Shown here piece after piece: positions 44,390 to 53,331 of a stretch of 64,000 nucleotides of DNA. The notes below the pieces were generated by a model that was given only the letters and a program-made list of their open reading frames with translations, was not told the origin of the DNA and searched no databases. The stretch is taken from NCBI RefSeq assembly GCF_000829415.1, contig NZ_AP014637.1:3799001-3863000 (forward strand), in the 5' to 3' direction. Made by a program: the position numbers and the translations under genes. Positions within the stretch are counted from its first letter, which is position 1. Each line of letters begins with the position of its first letter. The stretch is from Pseudomonas sp. StFLB209 (GTDB lineage: Bacteria; Pseudomonadota; Gammaproteobacteria; Pseudomonadales; Pseudomonadaceae).

Positions 44390-45727
44390 TTGAACAGAAC
44401 AACACGCTATCTGCTGGTGGTCGGTGTCGCGGTGGCTGCGGGCCTGGCCTGGTTTGTCACCCGCACACCCCATTCGCCGCTGGATAACCAGACGCCGGCA
44501 GCGGCCACGCCTGAACTGATCCAGCGCGGCGAATACGTCGCCCGGCTCGGCGACTGTGTGGCCTGCCACAGCACGCCCAAGGGCGCGCCGTTTGCCGGCG
44601 GCTATGAAATGGCCACGCCCATGGGCTCGATCTTCACCACTAACATCACCCCCGACCCGCAGACCGGGATTGGCCGCTACAGCCTGGCCGACTTCGACCG
44701 GGCGGTACGCTCCGGGGTGGCCGCCGACGGGCATCGGCTGTACCCGGCGATGCCGTATCCGTCGTATGCCAAGTACAGCGATGAAGACATTCGCGCGCTC
44801 TATGCCTTCTTCATGCATGGGGTAAAGCCGGTACAGCAGGCCAATCAGCCGGGCAAGATTGCCTGGCCGCTGAACATACGCTGGCCCATCGCACTGTGGA
44901 ACGCCATGTTTGCCCCGCAAGGCGCCTATCAGGACAAAGCCGGCCAGGATGCGCTGTGGAATCGCGGCGCCTACATCGTTCAGGGACCGGGCCACTGCGG
45001 CAGTTGCCACACGCCACGCGGGCTGGCCATGAACGAGCAGGGCATGGATGAAAGCAGCCCGCGGTACCTCAGTGGTGCGTTGCTCGATGGCTGGTATGCA
45101 CCGAGCCTGCGCCAGGACCCTAACACTGGACTGGGGCGCTGGAGCGAAGGCGAGATTGTCCAGTACCTGCAAAACGGCCGGAACGTTCACAGCGTGGTCA
45201 CCGGGACCATGACCGAGGCCTTCAACAACTCGACCCAGTACATGACCGACCACGACCTGGCCGGTATTGCCCGCTACCTGGCGTCATTACCCGGCGACCC
45301 ACAACGCGACGGGCCGGCCTGGGACCCGGCGCGCGCCCAGGCCTTGACCGCCAGTGACATGCAAAAACCGGGGGCGGCCAATTACGTGGCCAAGTGCAGT
45401 TCCTGCCACGGCATCGACGGTCGCGGTCAGGGGCAGTGGATGCCGCCGCTGGCCGGTGCGTCGTCATCGATGGCCAAACACAGCGCCACCAGCATCAACG
45501 TGGCCTTGAATGGCTCGGACCGGGTCGTGGCGCAGGGCATGCCCGATGCCTATCGCATGCCGCCTTATCGCAATCAACTGAACGATCAGGAAATGGCTGA
45601 CGTCTTGACCTTCATCCGCAGCAGCTGGGGCAATCAGGGTGGGCCGGTGACGCCTGCCGAGGTGGCTGAACTGCGCGAGCGAACCCGCGCGGCGAGCAGC
45701 AATCCGATCATTCTGCAGATGCGCTGA
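44390..45727 (+). CDS. membrane-anchored triheme cytochrome c
   Basis: A 445-residue protein with three heme c sites, CVACH (residues 56-60 region), CGSCH and CSSCH. An N-terminal signal anchor starts just after the start (YLLVVGVAVAAGLAWF). It resembles the cytochrome subunit (AdhB-like) of alcohol and aldehyde dehydrogenases. It starts at a TTG with AAGGA eight bases upstream, since no ATG fits the signal sequence. It would carry electrons from the molybdenum subunit to the respiratory chain. Confidence 0.9.
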   Translation: MNRTTRYLLVVGVAVAAGLAWFVTRTPHSPLDNQTPAAATPELIQRGEYVARLGDCVACHSTPKGAPFAGGYEMATPMGSIFTTNITPDPQTGIGRYSLADFDRAVRSGVAADGHRLYPAMPYPSYAKYSDEDIRALYAFFMHGVKPVQQANQPGKIAWPLNIRWPIALWNAMFAPQGAYQDKAGQDALWNRGAYIVQGPGHCGSCHTPRGLAMNEQGMDESSPRYLSGALLDGWYAPSLRQDPNTGLGRWSEGEIVQYLQNGRNVHSVVTGTMTEAFNNSTQYMTDHDLAGIARYLASLPGDPQRDGPAWDPARAQALTASDMQKPGAANYVAKCSSCHGIDGRGQGQWMPPLAGASSSMAKHSATSINVALNGSDRVVAQGMPDAYRMPPYRNQLNDQEMADVLTFIRSSWGNQGGPVTPAEVAELRERTRAASSNPIILQMR

Positions 45728-45752
45728 TCACGGCCGAGCAAGGAGATCGAAG

Positions 45753-46778
45753 ATGGAAAGCGTTGACCTGCTGGTACTGCGCACCGCTTCAGGCTGGCTG
45801 GCTGAAGGGCGGCGGGTGCTGCTGGCCACAGTGGTCAGGACCTGGGGTTCATCGCCGCGCCCGGTGGGCTCGATGATGGCGTTGCGTGATGACGGTCGCA
45901 CCGCTGGCAGCGTCTCGGGTGGCTGTATCGAGGATGACCTGATTCATCGTTACAGCGCCGCCTTCAGCACTCAACCGATGCCCGTTGGCGCACCCCAAGT
46001 GGTGCGCTACGGGGTCAGTGCTGATGAGGCGCATCGTTTCGGTTTGCCGTGCGGCGGCACCCTTGAACTGGTGTTGGAATTCGAGCCTGACCAAGCGTCA
46101 CTGGCGCACCTGCTGGCCGCGCTGGATGACGGCGTATTGATGCGCCGCACGCTGGGCATGGCCACGGGTGATGTCACGCTGGTGCCTGCCAACCAACCCG
46201 AAGCCTTGCAGTTCGATGGCGCGACCCTGATCAATACCCTGGGGCCGGCGTACCGGATGCTGCTGATCGGCGCCGGGGCACTGGCCGAGTACCTGGCGAC
46301 CATGGCCTTGTTCAGTGGTTTTCGGGTCACGGTCTGCGACCCGCGTCATGAATATCGGGCCGGCTGGTCGGTGGCCGGAGCTGAACTGGTGACCGGCATG
46401 CCGGATGACGAGGTGCTGGCCTTCAGACCGGATGTGCGCAGTTGCGTCATCGGCCTGACCCATGACCCGAAACTCGACGACCTGGCGCTGCTGGCCGCGC
46501 TGGACAGCCCGGCCTTTTACGTTGGTGCCATCGGTTCGCGGCGCAACGACCGCAGCCGTCGTGATCGACTGATCGAGCATTTCGGCCAGAGCGAAGCCTC
46601 GTTGCAACGCTTGCATGGCCCGGTCGGCATCTTCATCGGCAGCAAGACCCCGGCAGAAATCGCCGTGAGCATCATGGCTCAGGTACTGGCGATCAAGAAC
46701 GGCGTGTGCCTGCCCGACACCCTGTCGGTGGCGCACGGCAAGCAGCAGCTGGAACGCAATACGACCGACGCGGCCTGA
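45753..46778 (+). CDS. XdhC/CoxI-family molybdenum cofactor maturation protein
   Basis: A 341-residue protein with the N-terminal XdhC motif (VRTWGSSPRPVGSMMAL, SGGCIEDDL) and a C-terminal Rossmann domain (RMLLIGAGALAEYLA, FYVGAIGSRRNDRSRRDRL). XdhC-type chaperones bind and modify the molybdenum cofactor, adding the sulfido ligand before insertion. As the last gene of the operon, 25 bp after the cytochrome, it serves the IorAB-like enzyme. AAGGAG precedes the ATG. Confidence 0.92.
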   Translation: MESVDLLVLRTASGWLAEGRRVLLATVVRTWGSSPRPVGSMMALRDDGRTAGSVSGGCIEDDLIHRYSAAFSTQPMPVGAPQVVRYGVSADEAHRFGLPCGGTLELVLEFEPDQASLAHLLAALDDGVLMRRTLGMATGDVTLVPANQPEALQFDGATLINTLGPAYRMLLIGAGALAEYLATMALFSGFRVTVCDPRHEYRAGWSVAGAELVTGMPDDEVLAFRPDVRSCVIGLTHDPKLDDLALLAALDSPAFYVGAIGSRRNDRSRRDRLIEHFGQSEASLQRLHGPVGIFIGSKTPAEIAVSIMAQVLAIKNGVCLPDTLSVAHGKQQLERNTTDAA

Positions 46779-46816
46779 GCCTTCCGGCAGGCCGATCGGG
46801 GGTTCGGAACCGGTCA

Positions 46817-46832
46817 ATCGTTTACTTGTTAA
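46817..46832. promoter_or_regulatory. candidate HpaR site, copy 2 (hpaR promoter)
   Basis: ATCGTTTACTTGTTAA is identical to the sequence at 40244-40259 and lies 76 bp before the hpaR start, as expected for autoregulation. Confidence 0.6.
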
Positions 46833-46908
46833 CCAGTCGTCGGCTATAGTCCTCGGCCATCATCCGAACCCTCCCACCGCCGGTCCTGCACCGGCTATTG
46901 TGTAGACC

Positions 46909-47331
46909 ATGCCCAGCCCCAGACCCTCTCTGACCCTTACCCTGCTGCAGGCCCGTGAAGCAGCGATGGCGTTCTTTCGTCCGTCATTGAACGAACATGG
47001 CCTGACCGAACAACAATGGCGGGTCATTCGCATCCTCAACCAGCAGGGTGAAATGGAGAGCTACCAACTGGCCGAGCAGGCCTGCATCCTCAAGCCGAGC
47101 ATGACCGGCGTGCTGGCGCGCCTGGAGCGCGACGGCATTGTACGGCGCAGCAAACCGGCCCATGACCAGCGACGCATGCTGGTCAGCCTGACCGAGCAGG
47201 GCCAGCAGTGCTTCGTCTCGATGAGCGAAGACATGGAGCGCAACTATCAGCGCATCCAGGCGCAGTTCGGCGAAGACAAGATGCAGCAATTGCTGGAGCT
47301 GCTGCGCGAGCTCAAACGCATTGAGCCGTGA
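46909..47331 (+). CDS. hpaR: MarR-family repressor of the homoprotocatechuate operon
   Basis: A 140-residue winged-helix protein. LTEQQWRVIRILNQQGEMES and KPSMTGVLARLERDGIVRRS form the DNA-binding part, with the wing DQRRMLVSLTEQG. The sequence agrees with HpaR, which represses the meta-cleavage operon and is relieved by pathway aromatics. In enteric bacteria hpaR sits next to hpaG; here it is 6.7 kb away, beyond the molybdenum hydroxylase operon. The shared upstream 16-mer supports direct control of hpaG. Confidence 0.92.
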   Translation: MPSPRPSLTLTLLQAREAAMAFFRPSLNEHGLTEQQWRVIRILNQQGEMESYQLAEQACILKPSMTGVLARLERDGIVRRSKPAHDQRRMLVSLTEQGQQCFVSMSEDMERNYQRIQAQFGEDKMQQLLELLRELKRIEP

Positions 47332-47385
47332 TTCACAAGGGTAACCTTGGAGGGGTAATGCTGATCCGTTAAGGACAACGCGGTT

Positions 47386-47495
47386 CCTGTGGGAGCTGGC
47401 TTGCTAGCGAAAGCGGCTGCACATTCGCAGCAGATGCGGTGACTTTGCCGGCCTCTTCGTCGGAATGCCGCCCAGACCAAGGTCGCTCCCACAAA
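47386..47495. repeat. Pseudomonas intergenic repeat (GACCAAGGTCGCTCC family)
   Basis: Begins CCTGTGGGAGCTGGCTTGC, contains CACATTCGCAGCAGATGCGG and CCGGCCTCTTCGTCGGAATG, and ends CCAAGGTCGCTCCCACA. It is the best-kept copy in the window. A REP half-unit (CCTTCGCGGATAAATCCGCTCC) follows at 47540-47570. Confidence 0.85.
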
Positions 47496-47709
47496 GGCAG
47501 ATAGCGCTTATCCGAACAGTATTGGCTCTAGCCGGGAAGCCTTCGCGGATAAATCCGCTCCTACGGCGCCCGTCATCCGCACACGCCGTTGTGCAAGCAC
47601 ACAACAACGCGGCCATACCGTCGTGCAAACCGCCAAAGAGTTTTTGTTGACGCACCCCTATGATCAACGGGCTGCCCATAACAACAACATCCTTCAAGGA
47701 CTCCACACC

Positions 47710-49035
47710 ATGTCCAACTCGCCGACTCGCGAGGCTGACGACGTGCAAGGCAATCTTGTCTACCGTCGCATCACCCTGCGTCTGATCCCCTTCATTTTCA
47801 TCTGCTACCTGTTCAACTACCTGGACCGCGTCAACGTCGGTTTCGCCAAGCTGCAGATGCTCGACGCCCTGAAGTTCAGCGAAACGGTCTACGGCCTGGG
47901 CGCCGGGATCTTCTTTATCGGTTACGTGCTGTGCGGCCTGCCCAGCAACCTGGCCTTGAACCGCTTCGGGCCGCGGCGCTGGATCGGCCTGATGATGATC
48001 ACCTGGGGCACGTTCTCGACCTGCCTGCTGTTTGTCACCACGCCGATGGAATTTTATGTGCTGCGCTTTCTGACCGGCATGGCCGAAGCCGGCTTCTTCC
48101 CCGGCATCGTGCTGTACCTGTCGCGCTGGTACCCCAACCAGCGGCGCGGTCGGATCATGGCGCTGTTCATGTCGGCGATTCCGGTGTCCGGCCTGCTTGG
48201 CGGGCCGTTCTCCGGCTGGATCCTCAACCACTTCGCCCATGGCCAGGGCGGCCTGGATGGCTGGCAGTGGATGTTTCTGATCCAGGGCCTGCCGACCGTG
48301 TTGCTCGGCCTGCTGGCCTTCAAGCTGCTGTGCGACAAGGTCGAAGACGCCCGTTGGTTGAGCGCCGAACAACAGCAACGGGTCAGGAGTGATGTGGCCA
48401 ATGACGAGTTGAACCGCCCGAAACAGGCCAGTTCGTCGCTGGCCAGCGTGCTGACCATGCCGCTGATCTGGACCCTGGGCTTTATCTACTTCTGCATCCA
48501 GAGCGGGGTGTATGCCATCAACTTCTGGCTGCCCTCGATCATCAAGAACCTGGGCTTCAGCGATGCGCTTGTGATCGGCTGGATCAGTGCGATCCCTTAC
48601 CTGCTGGCCGGGGTGTTCATGCTGTTGGTGGGGCGTTCGGCCGACTTGCGCAACGAGCGGCGCTGGCACCTGGTGGTGCCGATGCTGATGGGCGCGGCGG
48701 GGCTGATGATTGCCGCCAACTTCGCCAGTGTGCCGGTGATCGCCATTGCCGGCCTGTGCATTGCCACCATGGGCGCGCTGACCGGTCTGCCGATGTTCTG
48801 GCCGTTGCCGACCGCGTTGCTCAGCGCCAGCGTGGCCGCCGGCGGCCTGGCCTTGATCAACTCCATCGGCCAGATGGCCGGGTTTCTCAGCCCTTATCTG
48901 GTGGGCTGGATCAAGGATCAGACCGGTTCGACCACCGCCGCGCTGTATGCGCTGGCGGCGTTGACCATTGTCGGCAGCCTGGTGGCGCTGCGTCTGAGCC
49001 GGCCTGCCTCGGTTCCGGCAACGGCGGCCACCTGA
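47710..49035 (+). CDS. MFS transporter, anion:cation symporter family
   Basis: A 441-residue protein with twelve membrane helices. Motifs include ICYLFNYLDRVNVGFAKLQM in helix 1, LPSNLALNRFGPRRWIG after helix 2 and [20 protein letters not shown]. The ATG at 47710 follows a weak AAGGA 11 bases upstream. It is highly similar to the HpaX-like protein at 34324, which suggests an aromatic or hydroxy acid substrate. It has no partner gene. Confidence 0.87.
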   Translation: MSNSPTREADDVQGNLVYRRITLRLIPFIFICYLFNYLDRVNVGFAKLQMLDALKFSETVYGLGAGIFFIGYVLCGLPSNLALNRFGPRRWIGLMMITWGTFSTCLLFVTTPMEFYVLRFLTGMAEAGFFPGIVLYLSRWYPNQRRGRIMALFMSAIPVSGLLGGPFSGWILNHFAHGQGGLDGWQWMFLIQGLPTVLLGLLAFKLLCDKVEDARWLSAEQQQRVRSDVANDELNRPKQASSSLASVLTMPLIWTLGFIYFCIQSGVYAINFWLPSIIKNLGFSDALVIGWISAIPYLLAGVFMLLVGRSADLRNERRWHLVVPMLMGAAGLMIAANFASVPVIAIAGLCIATMGALTGLPMFWPLPTALLSASVAAGGLALINSIGQMAGFLSPYLVGWIKDQTGSTTAALYALAALTIVGSLVALRLSRPASVPATAAT

Positions 49036-49041
49036 CCCGCG

Positions 49042-51462
49042 TTACCAGCGATAGCTCAGGGTACTGACCAACTGGCGTTCGTCACCGTAGCGGCAGATGG
49101 CGAACTCGCAATAGGTGTAGCGCTTGTTGGTCAGGTTGTTGGCGTTGAGCGCGACTTCCCAGTGTGGGTCGATCTCGTAGCTGGCCCGCGCATCGAACAG
49201 GGTGTAGGCCGGCATGCCTGACGGGACGCCCGAAGCCTGGGTGCTGCCCTTGTAACGGGCGCCGCCGCCGATGCGCAGATTGGGGATACCCAGCGCGTGC
49301 AGGCGGTAGTCGGCCCACAGCGCGGCCTGGTGATACGGGCTGTCTTCGCTGCGCTGGCCGATTTCTGCGGCCACGTTACTCTTGGTGATGCGTGCATCGA
49401 TGTAGGCGTATGAGGCGATCAGGCTCAGGTTCGGCACAGGTTCAGTGCGTGCTTCGAGTTCCAGGCCACGGGAACGGACTTCACCGGTCTGCACCGAGAA
49501 ATTGATGTCGGTGCGGTCCTGGGTCAGGACATTCTGTTGGGTCAGTTCATAGACCGCTGCGCTGAGCAGAGTGTTGCTGCCCTCGGGCTGATAACGGATA
49601 CCGACTTCGTACTGCTTGCCTTCGGTAGGCACGAACGCCACGCCGTCACGGTCAGTGCCGGCCACCGGGAAGAATGACTCGCTGTAGCTCAGGTACGGTG
49701 CCAGGCCATTGTCGGCCTTGTACACCAGGCCCACACGCCAGGTGGTGGATTCATCGCTCTGGCTGCTGTGGCTCTGGTTGCGAAACAGTTTGGTGCTCTG
49801 GTCGGCCCAGTCATGCCGCCCCCCGAGCAGCAGAACCCAGCGCTCGTCGAACTTGATCTGGTCCTGCCAGTAAATGCCTTTTTGCAGGGTGTCTATTTGC
49901 GAGCCACGATCGGTTGCCGGGTTGCGGTTAACCACCACCGGCTGGCCGTATTGCGGGTTATTGAGGTTCAGCGACGGCGCGTTGCCACGGAAGTTGTGTG
50001 AGTCATAGCTGCTGTCATAGGCGTCGAAACCCAGCAGCAAGGTGTGCTGCCAGTTGCCGAACTGCCACTGGCTTTGCACATTGGTATCGCTGGCCAGCGC
50101 GCGCGAACGTTCGCGGCGGTCGCTGTACTGGCGGCCGAGAGTCCCGGTATTGAGGGCATTGGCCAGTGTCGCTGTGTTGACTTGCAGATAACGCCAGGTC
50201 ACGTCAGCTTCGTAGTAGCGCAGCTTGTGGCTGACTTTGGTGTGTTCATCGAAGCGGTGGTCGAACTCATAGCCGAGCGCCGACATATTGCCATCCATGC
50301 GGTCGTAATCCGGCTCACCGATAAAATCGTGGCGGCCGATGGCGAACGGGCTGTCACCCACGCCCTTGGTCAATTGCCAGGGCAGTGGCGCCGAGAAACC
50401 CGTTGCGGTTTTCTGATAGAACGACAGCAGTGTCAGCGAGGTGTCTTCGGTCGGTTGCCAGGTCAGGGCCGGCGCAATGTAGAACTTGTCATTGTCGATA
50501 TGATCGGCGCTGGTCTGGCTGTCGCGCTCCAGCACGGTCAGCCGGTAACTGAGGGTGTCGCTGTCGCCCAAGGGACCGGTGAAGTCGCCGGACAACTGCT
50601 TGCGGTCATGCTCACCGAGCTGCGCGTTGACTTCATTCCAGGAGGTCTGGCTGGGGCGCTTGCTGACTGCGTTGATCAGCCCGCCCGGCGACAACTGGCC
50701 GTAGAGCACCGAGGCGGCGCCGCGAACCACTTCGGCGCGTTCCAGGCCGTAGGGTTCCTGCACGCCATCGTAAGAGTTGTTCTGCAAACGCAGGCCGTCG
50801 CGCAGCGATCCACCGGTGGCTGACTCAACGTCAAAGCCGCGAATCCGGAATCGGTCGGCGGTGCGGTTGAAGCTGGTGGGCTGGCTGGTAAAACCGGGGG
50901 TGAGGTCCAGACTCTGCGAAAGCGTCTCCGCTTGCCGGTCACGAATCTCATCGCTGGTGGCCACCGACAGTGACTGCGGGGTTTCGGTAATGGGCGTGTC
51001 GGTCTTGGTCGCGCTCAGGTTGCGTTTGGCCACGTAGCCCTGTACGTGGCCGGTGGCGGTTTGTTCGGTCGTGGCGCCAATCGCGGTGGGCGCCAGCTCC
51101 AGGCTGTCGCCGGCCTGCAGCGCCGGGGTCAGCAGATAGCCGTTGGCACCACGCAGCGCCTGGTAGCCGCTGCCCTGCAGAATCCGTGCAAAGCCTTCAT
51201 CGACCCCATAGCTGCCTTGCAGGCCCTGGCTTTGCACACCGGCGACTGTTTGCGGGTTGAACATCAACGCCACGCCGCTGTGCTGAGCGAAGCGGCTCAA
51301 CACCTGGGCCAGCTCACCAGCAGCGATGTTGTAAGACTGAGCCTGCTGCTGAGCGTGTGCAAAGGGTACGCCCAGGCCGAGCAACGCGCTGCTGGCCAGG
51401 CTGATGGTCAGCGCCAGAGGCGCCAGGCGGCAGGGGAAGGTCTGGGGCGTGTCCAGCGGCAT
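49042..51462 (-). CDS. TonB-dependent siderophore receptor with STN signalling domain
   Basis: An 806-residue receptor. The signal peptide ends near residue 38 (FAHAQ). An STN domain at about 42-120 (AAGELAQVLSRFAQHSGVAL) is followed by a plug (TPQSLSVATSDEIRD, RFRIRGFDVES) and a barrel ending in the terminal Trp of LSYRW. The STN domain and the adjacent fecR and ECF sigma genes show that it is a transducer. Ligand binding outside signals through FecR to the sigma factor, which activates this gene. The ligand is probably a foreign ferric siderophore. Confidence 0.93.
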   Translation of the reverse strand: MPLDTPQTFPCRLAPLALTISLASSALLGLGVPFAHAQQQAQSYNIAAGELAQVLSRFAQHSGVALMFNPQTVAGVQSQGLQGSYGVDEGFARILQGSGYQALRGANGYLLTPALQAGDSLELAPTAIGATTEQTATGHVQGYVAKRNLSATKTDTPITETPQSLSVATSDEIRDRQAETLSQSLDLTPGFTSQPTSFNRTADRFRIRGFDVESATGGSLRDGLRLQNNSYDGVQEPYGLERAEVVRGAASVLYGQLSPGGLINAVSKRPSQTSWNEVNAQLGEHDRKQLSGDFTGPLGDSDTLSYRLTVLERDSQTSADHIDNDKFYIAPALTWQPTEDTSLTLLSFYQKTATGFSAPLPWQLTKGVGDSPFAIGRHDFIGEPDYDRMDGNMSALGYEFDHRFDEHTKVSHKLRYYEADVTWRYLQVNTATLANALNTGTLGRQYSDRRERSRALASDTNVQSQWQFGNWQHTLLLGFDAYDSSYDSHNFRGNAPSLNLNNPQYGQPVVVNRNPATDRGSQIDTLQKGIYWQDQIKFDERWVLLLGGRHDWADQSTKLFRNQSHSSQSDESTTWRVGLVYKADNGLAPYLSYSESFFPVAGTDRDGVAFVPTEGKQYEVGIRYQPEGSNTLLSAAVYELTQQNVLTQDRTDINFSVQTGEVRSRGLELEARTEPVPNLSLIASYAYIDARITKSNVAAEIGQRSEDSPYHQAALWADYRLHALGIPNLRIGGGARYKGSTQASGVPSGMPAYTLFDARASYEIDPHWEVALNANNLTNKRYTYCEFAICRYGDERQLVSTLSYRW

Positions 51463-51534
51463 GGAAGGCAGTCCTGTCTTGTGGGTTGTCCTTCCTTGAC
51501 GCAGGGCTTGAGCAAAGCGGAACCGCAGCAGAAT

Positions 51535-52506
51535 TTATTTTGCTGCCGAGGCCGCAATCCGTTCGACCTGCAACCACCAAGGCCCGTAAGATTCGATACG
51601 CACTGGCAACACGTCGCTGATCAGGCGCATGGCCTGCTGCGGGTTATCCAGCGGCAGCACCGCCGAGACGCGCAGATCGGCCAGTTGCTGGCGGTCGAAC
51701 TGCACATGGCCGCGATACTGGCGGGCCAGTTCATCGAGCACTTCAGGCAACGGCCGGTCATCCACCACCAGTTGATGGCGTTGCCAGGCAGCCGACAACG
51801 CCGCCGGGTCGATGCTGCTGAGCCGTTGCACCTGCTCGCGGGTGATTCGAACCTGCTCGCCGGCACTGACCTGGGTCTCTTCAGGCGCCAGCGCAGTGCG
51901 CGCAGCCACTTTGGATTCGAGCATGCTCAGCAGCGTTGAGTCGTGTTCACGCTTGACCGTAAAGCGCGTGCCGAGGGCGCGCATGCGTCCGTCTTCGGTC
52001 ACCACCGTGAAGGGGCGCTGGTGGTCACGGGCCACATCAATGAGGATTTCACCGCGCAGCAGTTTGATCTGTCGCTGGTTGTGGCTGAAGTCGATGTCCA
52101 CCGCGCTGTTGCCGCTCATGACCAACCGCGAACCATCATCCAGAGTCAGCTGTTGCCACTGCGCCGGCGCACTGCGTTGATCGGCGAGCAGCACCGCAGG
52201 CGGATAGCTGCGCAGCAGCAGGGCCAGTGGCAAGGCCAGCAACAGCGCCCAGGTCGCGCCGCGCAGCGGCAAGCGTCGGCGCGCCACCGCGCCGGCATTC
52301 AGCGCCGCCCGGGCCGGTGCCTGCCTGGCGCGTAATGACTGCACGCCGCCAACGAAGGTCTGCAGCCGCTCGAAAGCCGCCGCATGCCGCGCATCGATTG
52401 CTTGCCAGTGTTCGAACTGTTGTCGCTCGGCATCCGTAAGCGGGCCGTCGGTGCAGCGGATGACCCAGTCGGCGGCCTGCTGCTCGATGTTTTGCAAAGG
52501 AGTCAT
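51535..52506 (-). CDS. FecR-family anti-sigma/transmembrane regulator
   Basis: A 323-residue protein. The N-terminal cytoplasmic anti-sigma part has AADWVIRCTDGPLTDAERQQ, a single membrane helix lies at about 90-105 (GATWALLLALPLALLL), and the periplasmic FecR domain follows (DDGSRLVMSGNSAVDIDF, RGEILIDVARDHQRPFTV). It relays the receptor signal to the sigma factor. It lies six bases after the sigma gene and 72 bp before the receptor gene, a standard cell-surface signalling order. Confidence 0.94.
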   Translation of the reverse strand: MTPLQNIEQQAADWVIRCTDGPLTDAERQQFEHWQAIDARHAAAFERLQTFVGGVQSLRARQAPARAALNAGAVARRRLPLRGATWALLLALPLALLLRSYPPAVLLADQRSAPAQWQQLTLDDGSRLVMSGNSAVDIDFSHNQRQIKLLRGEILIDVARDHQRPFTVVTEDGRMRALGTRFTVKREHDSTLLSMLESKVAARTALAPEETQVSAGEQVRITREQVQRLSSIDPAALSAAWQRHQLVVDDRPLPEVLDELARQYRGHVQFDRQQLADLRVSAVLPLDNPQQAMRLISDVLPVRIESYGPWWLQVERIAASAAK

Positions 52507-52512
52507 GCCGGT

Positions 52513-53034
52513 TCAGACGTCCAGCGCATGATTGCAATGCACCAGCGCATTGAGCAGATGCTTGCGCACCATGCGCTCGCTGATGCCCAACTGGCTGGCT
52601 ATCTCGGCCTGACGCCGGCCTTCGAGGAAATACAGCAGGAACACCTGGCGGGCGTTGTCATGCAGACCGTCGAGCACGAAGGTGATGTGCTCCAGCGATT
52701 CCAGGGTCAGCAGAATCTGCTCCGGCGACTGCTGGCAGTGCTCCAGCACATCGGCAGTCAACGCCAGCTCGCGCAGGTAGGCGTCCTCGATCTTGCGCCG
52801 CCGGGCGCGGTCGATCAGCAGATGCCGCGCCGTGGTGGTCAGAAACGCCCGCGGCTCACGCAACCGCCCGAGGCTTTCGCGCGAACCCATAATGCGCACA
52901 AAGGTGTCATGCGACAGGTCGGCGGCATTGTGCGGGCAGCCAAGCTTCTTGCGCAGCCAGGCGAACAGCCAGCCATGGTGCTCGGTGTAGAGCTCATGCA
53001 CGGCTTGCTTGAGAGGGAGTTCGCTGGCGGCCAT
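52513..53034 (-). CDS. ECF sigma factor (FecI-like, iron starvation type)
   Basis: A 173-residue sigma factor. Region 2 shows AADLSHDTFVRIMGSRESLG and PRAFLTTTARHLLIDRARRR; region 4 shows FLEGRRQAEIASQLGISERM and VRKHLLNALVHC. It heads the ECF-fecR-receptor operon. A Fur-box-like sequence lies just upstream, so it should be made in iron limitation. Confidence 0.94.
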   Translation of the reverse strand: MAASELPLKQAVHELYTEHHGWLFAWLRKKLGCPHNAADLSHDTFVRIMGSRESLGRLREPRAFLTTTARHLLIDRARRRKIEDAYLRELALTADVLEHCQQSPEQILLTLESLEHITFVLDGLHDNARQVFLLYFLEGRRQAEIASQLGISERMVRKHLLNALVHCNHALDV

Positions 53035-53048
53035 TGCGAATGCATCTG

Positions 53049-53067
53049 TAGATAAGAATTATTCGCA
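53049..53067. promoter_or_regulatory. probable Fur box
   Basis: On the minus strand TTGCGAATAATTCTTATCT resembles the 19-base Fur consensus (GATAATGATAATCATTATC, read as NATW repeats) and lies 15-33 bp upstream of the sigma factor start. Confidence 0.5.
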
Positions 53068-53331
53068 AGGTTAAACCAGCCTATGGCCATCAGCAAGGCG
53101 GGCGTGCCGGGTCAGGGCATAAGTGCCTGTCATGGACGCAGATGCACAGTATTTCTACCCACACGATTCTGCTTCAAAACAGCCTCCTGAAACACAAAGT
53201 CACATTTATTAAAAGTGAAAGTTACAGCTTACGTTTGGCGGGTCGCCGCCGAAAACGAATGGACGGTGCAGGCTTGATCACCGCAAGCCGACAGCGCTCG
53301 TTCGTTCACCATCAAGACAAGGAAGCAGCAA

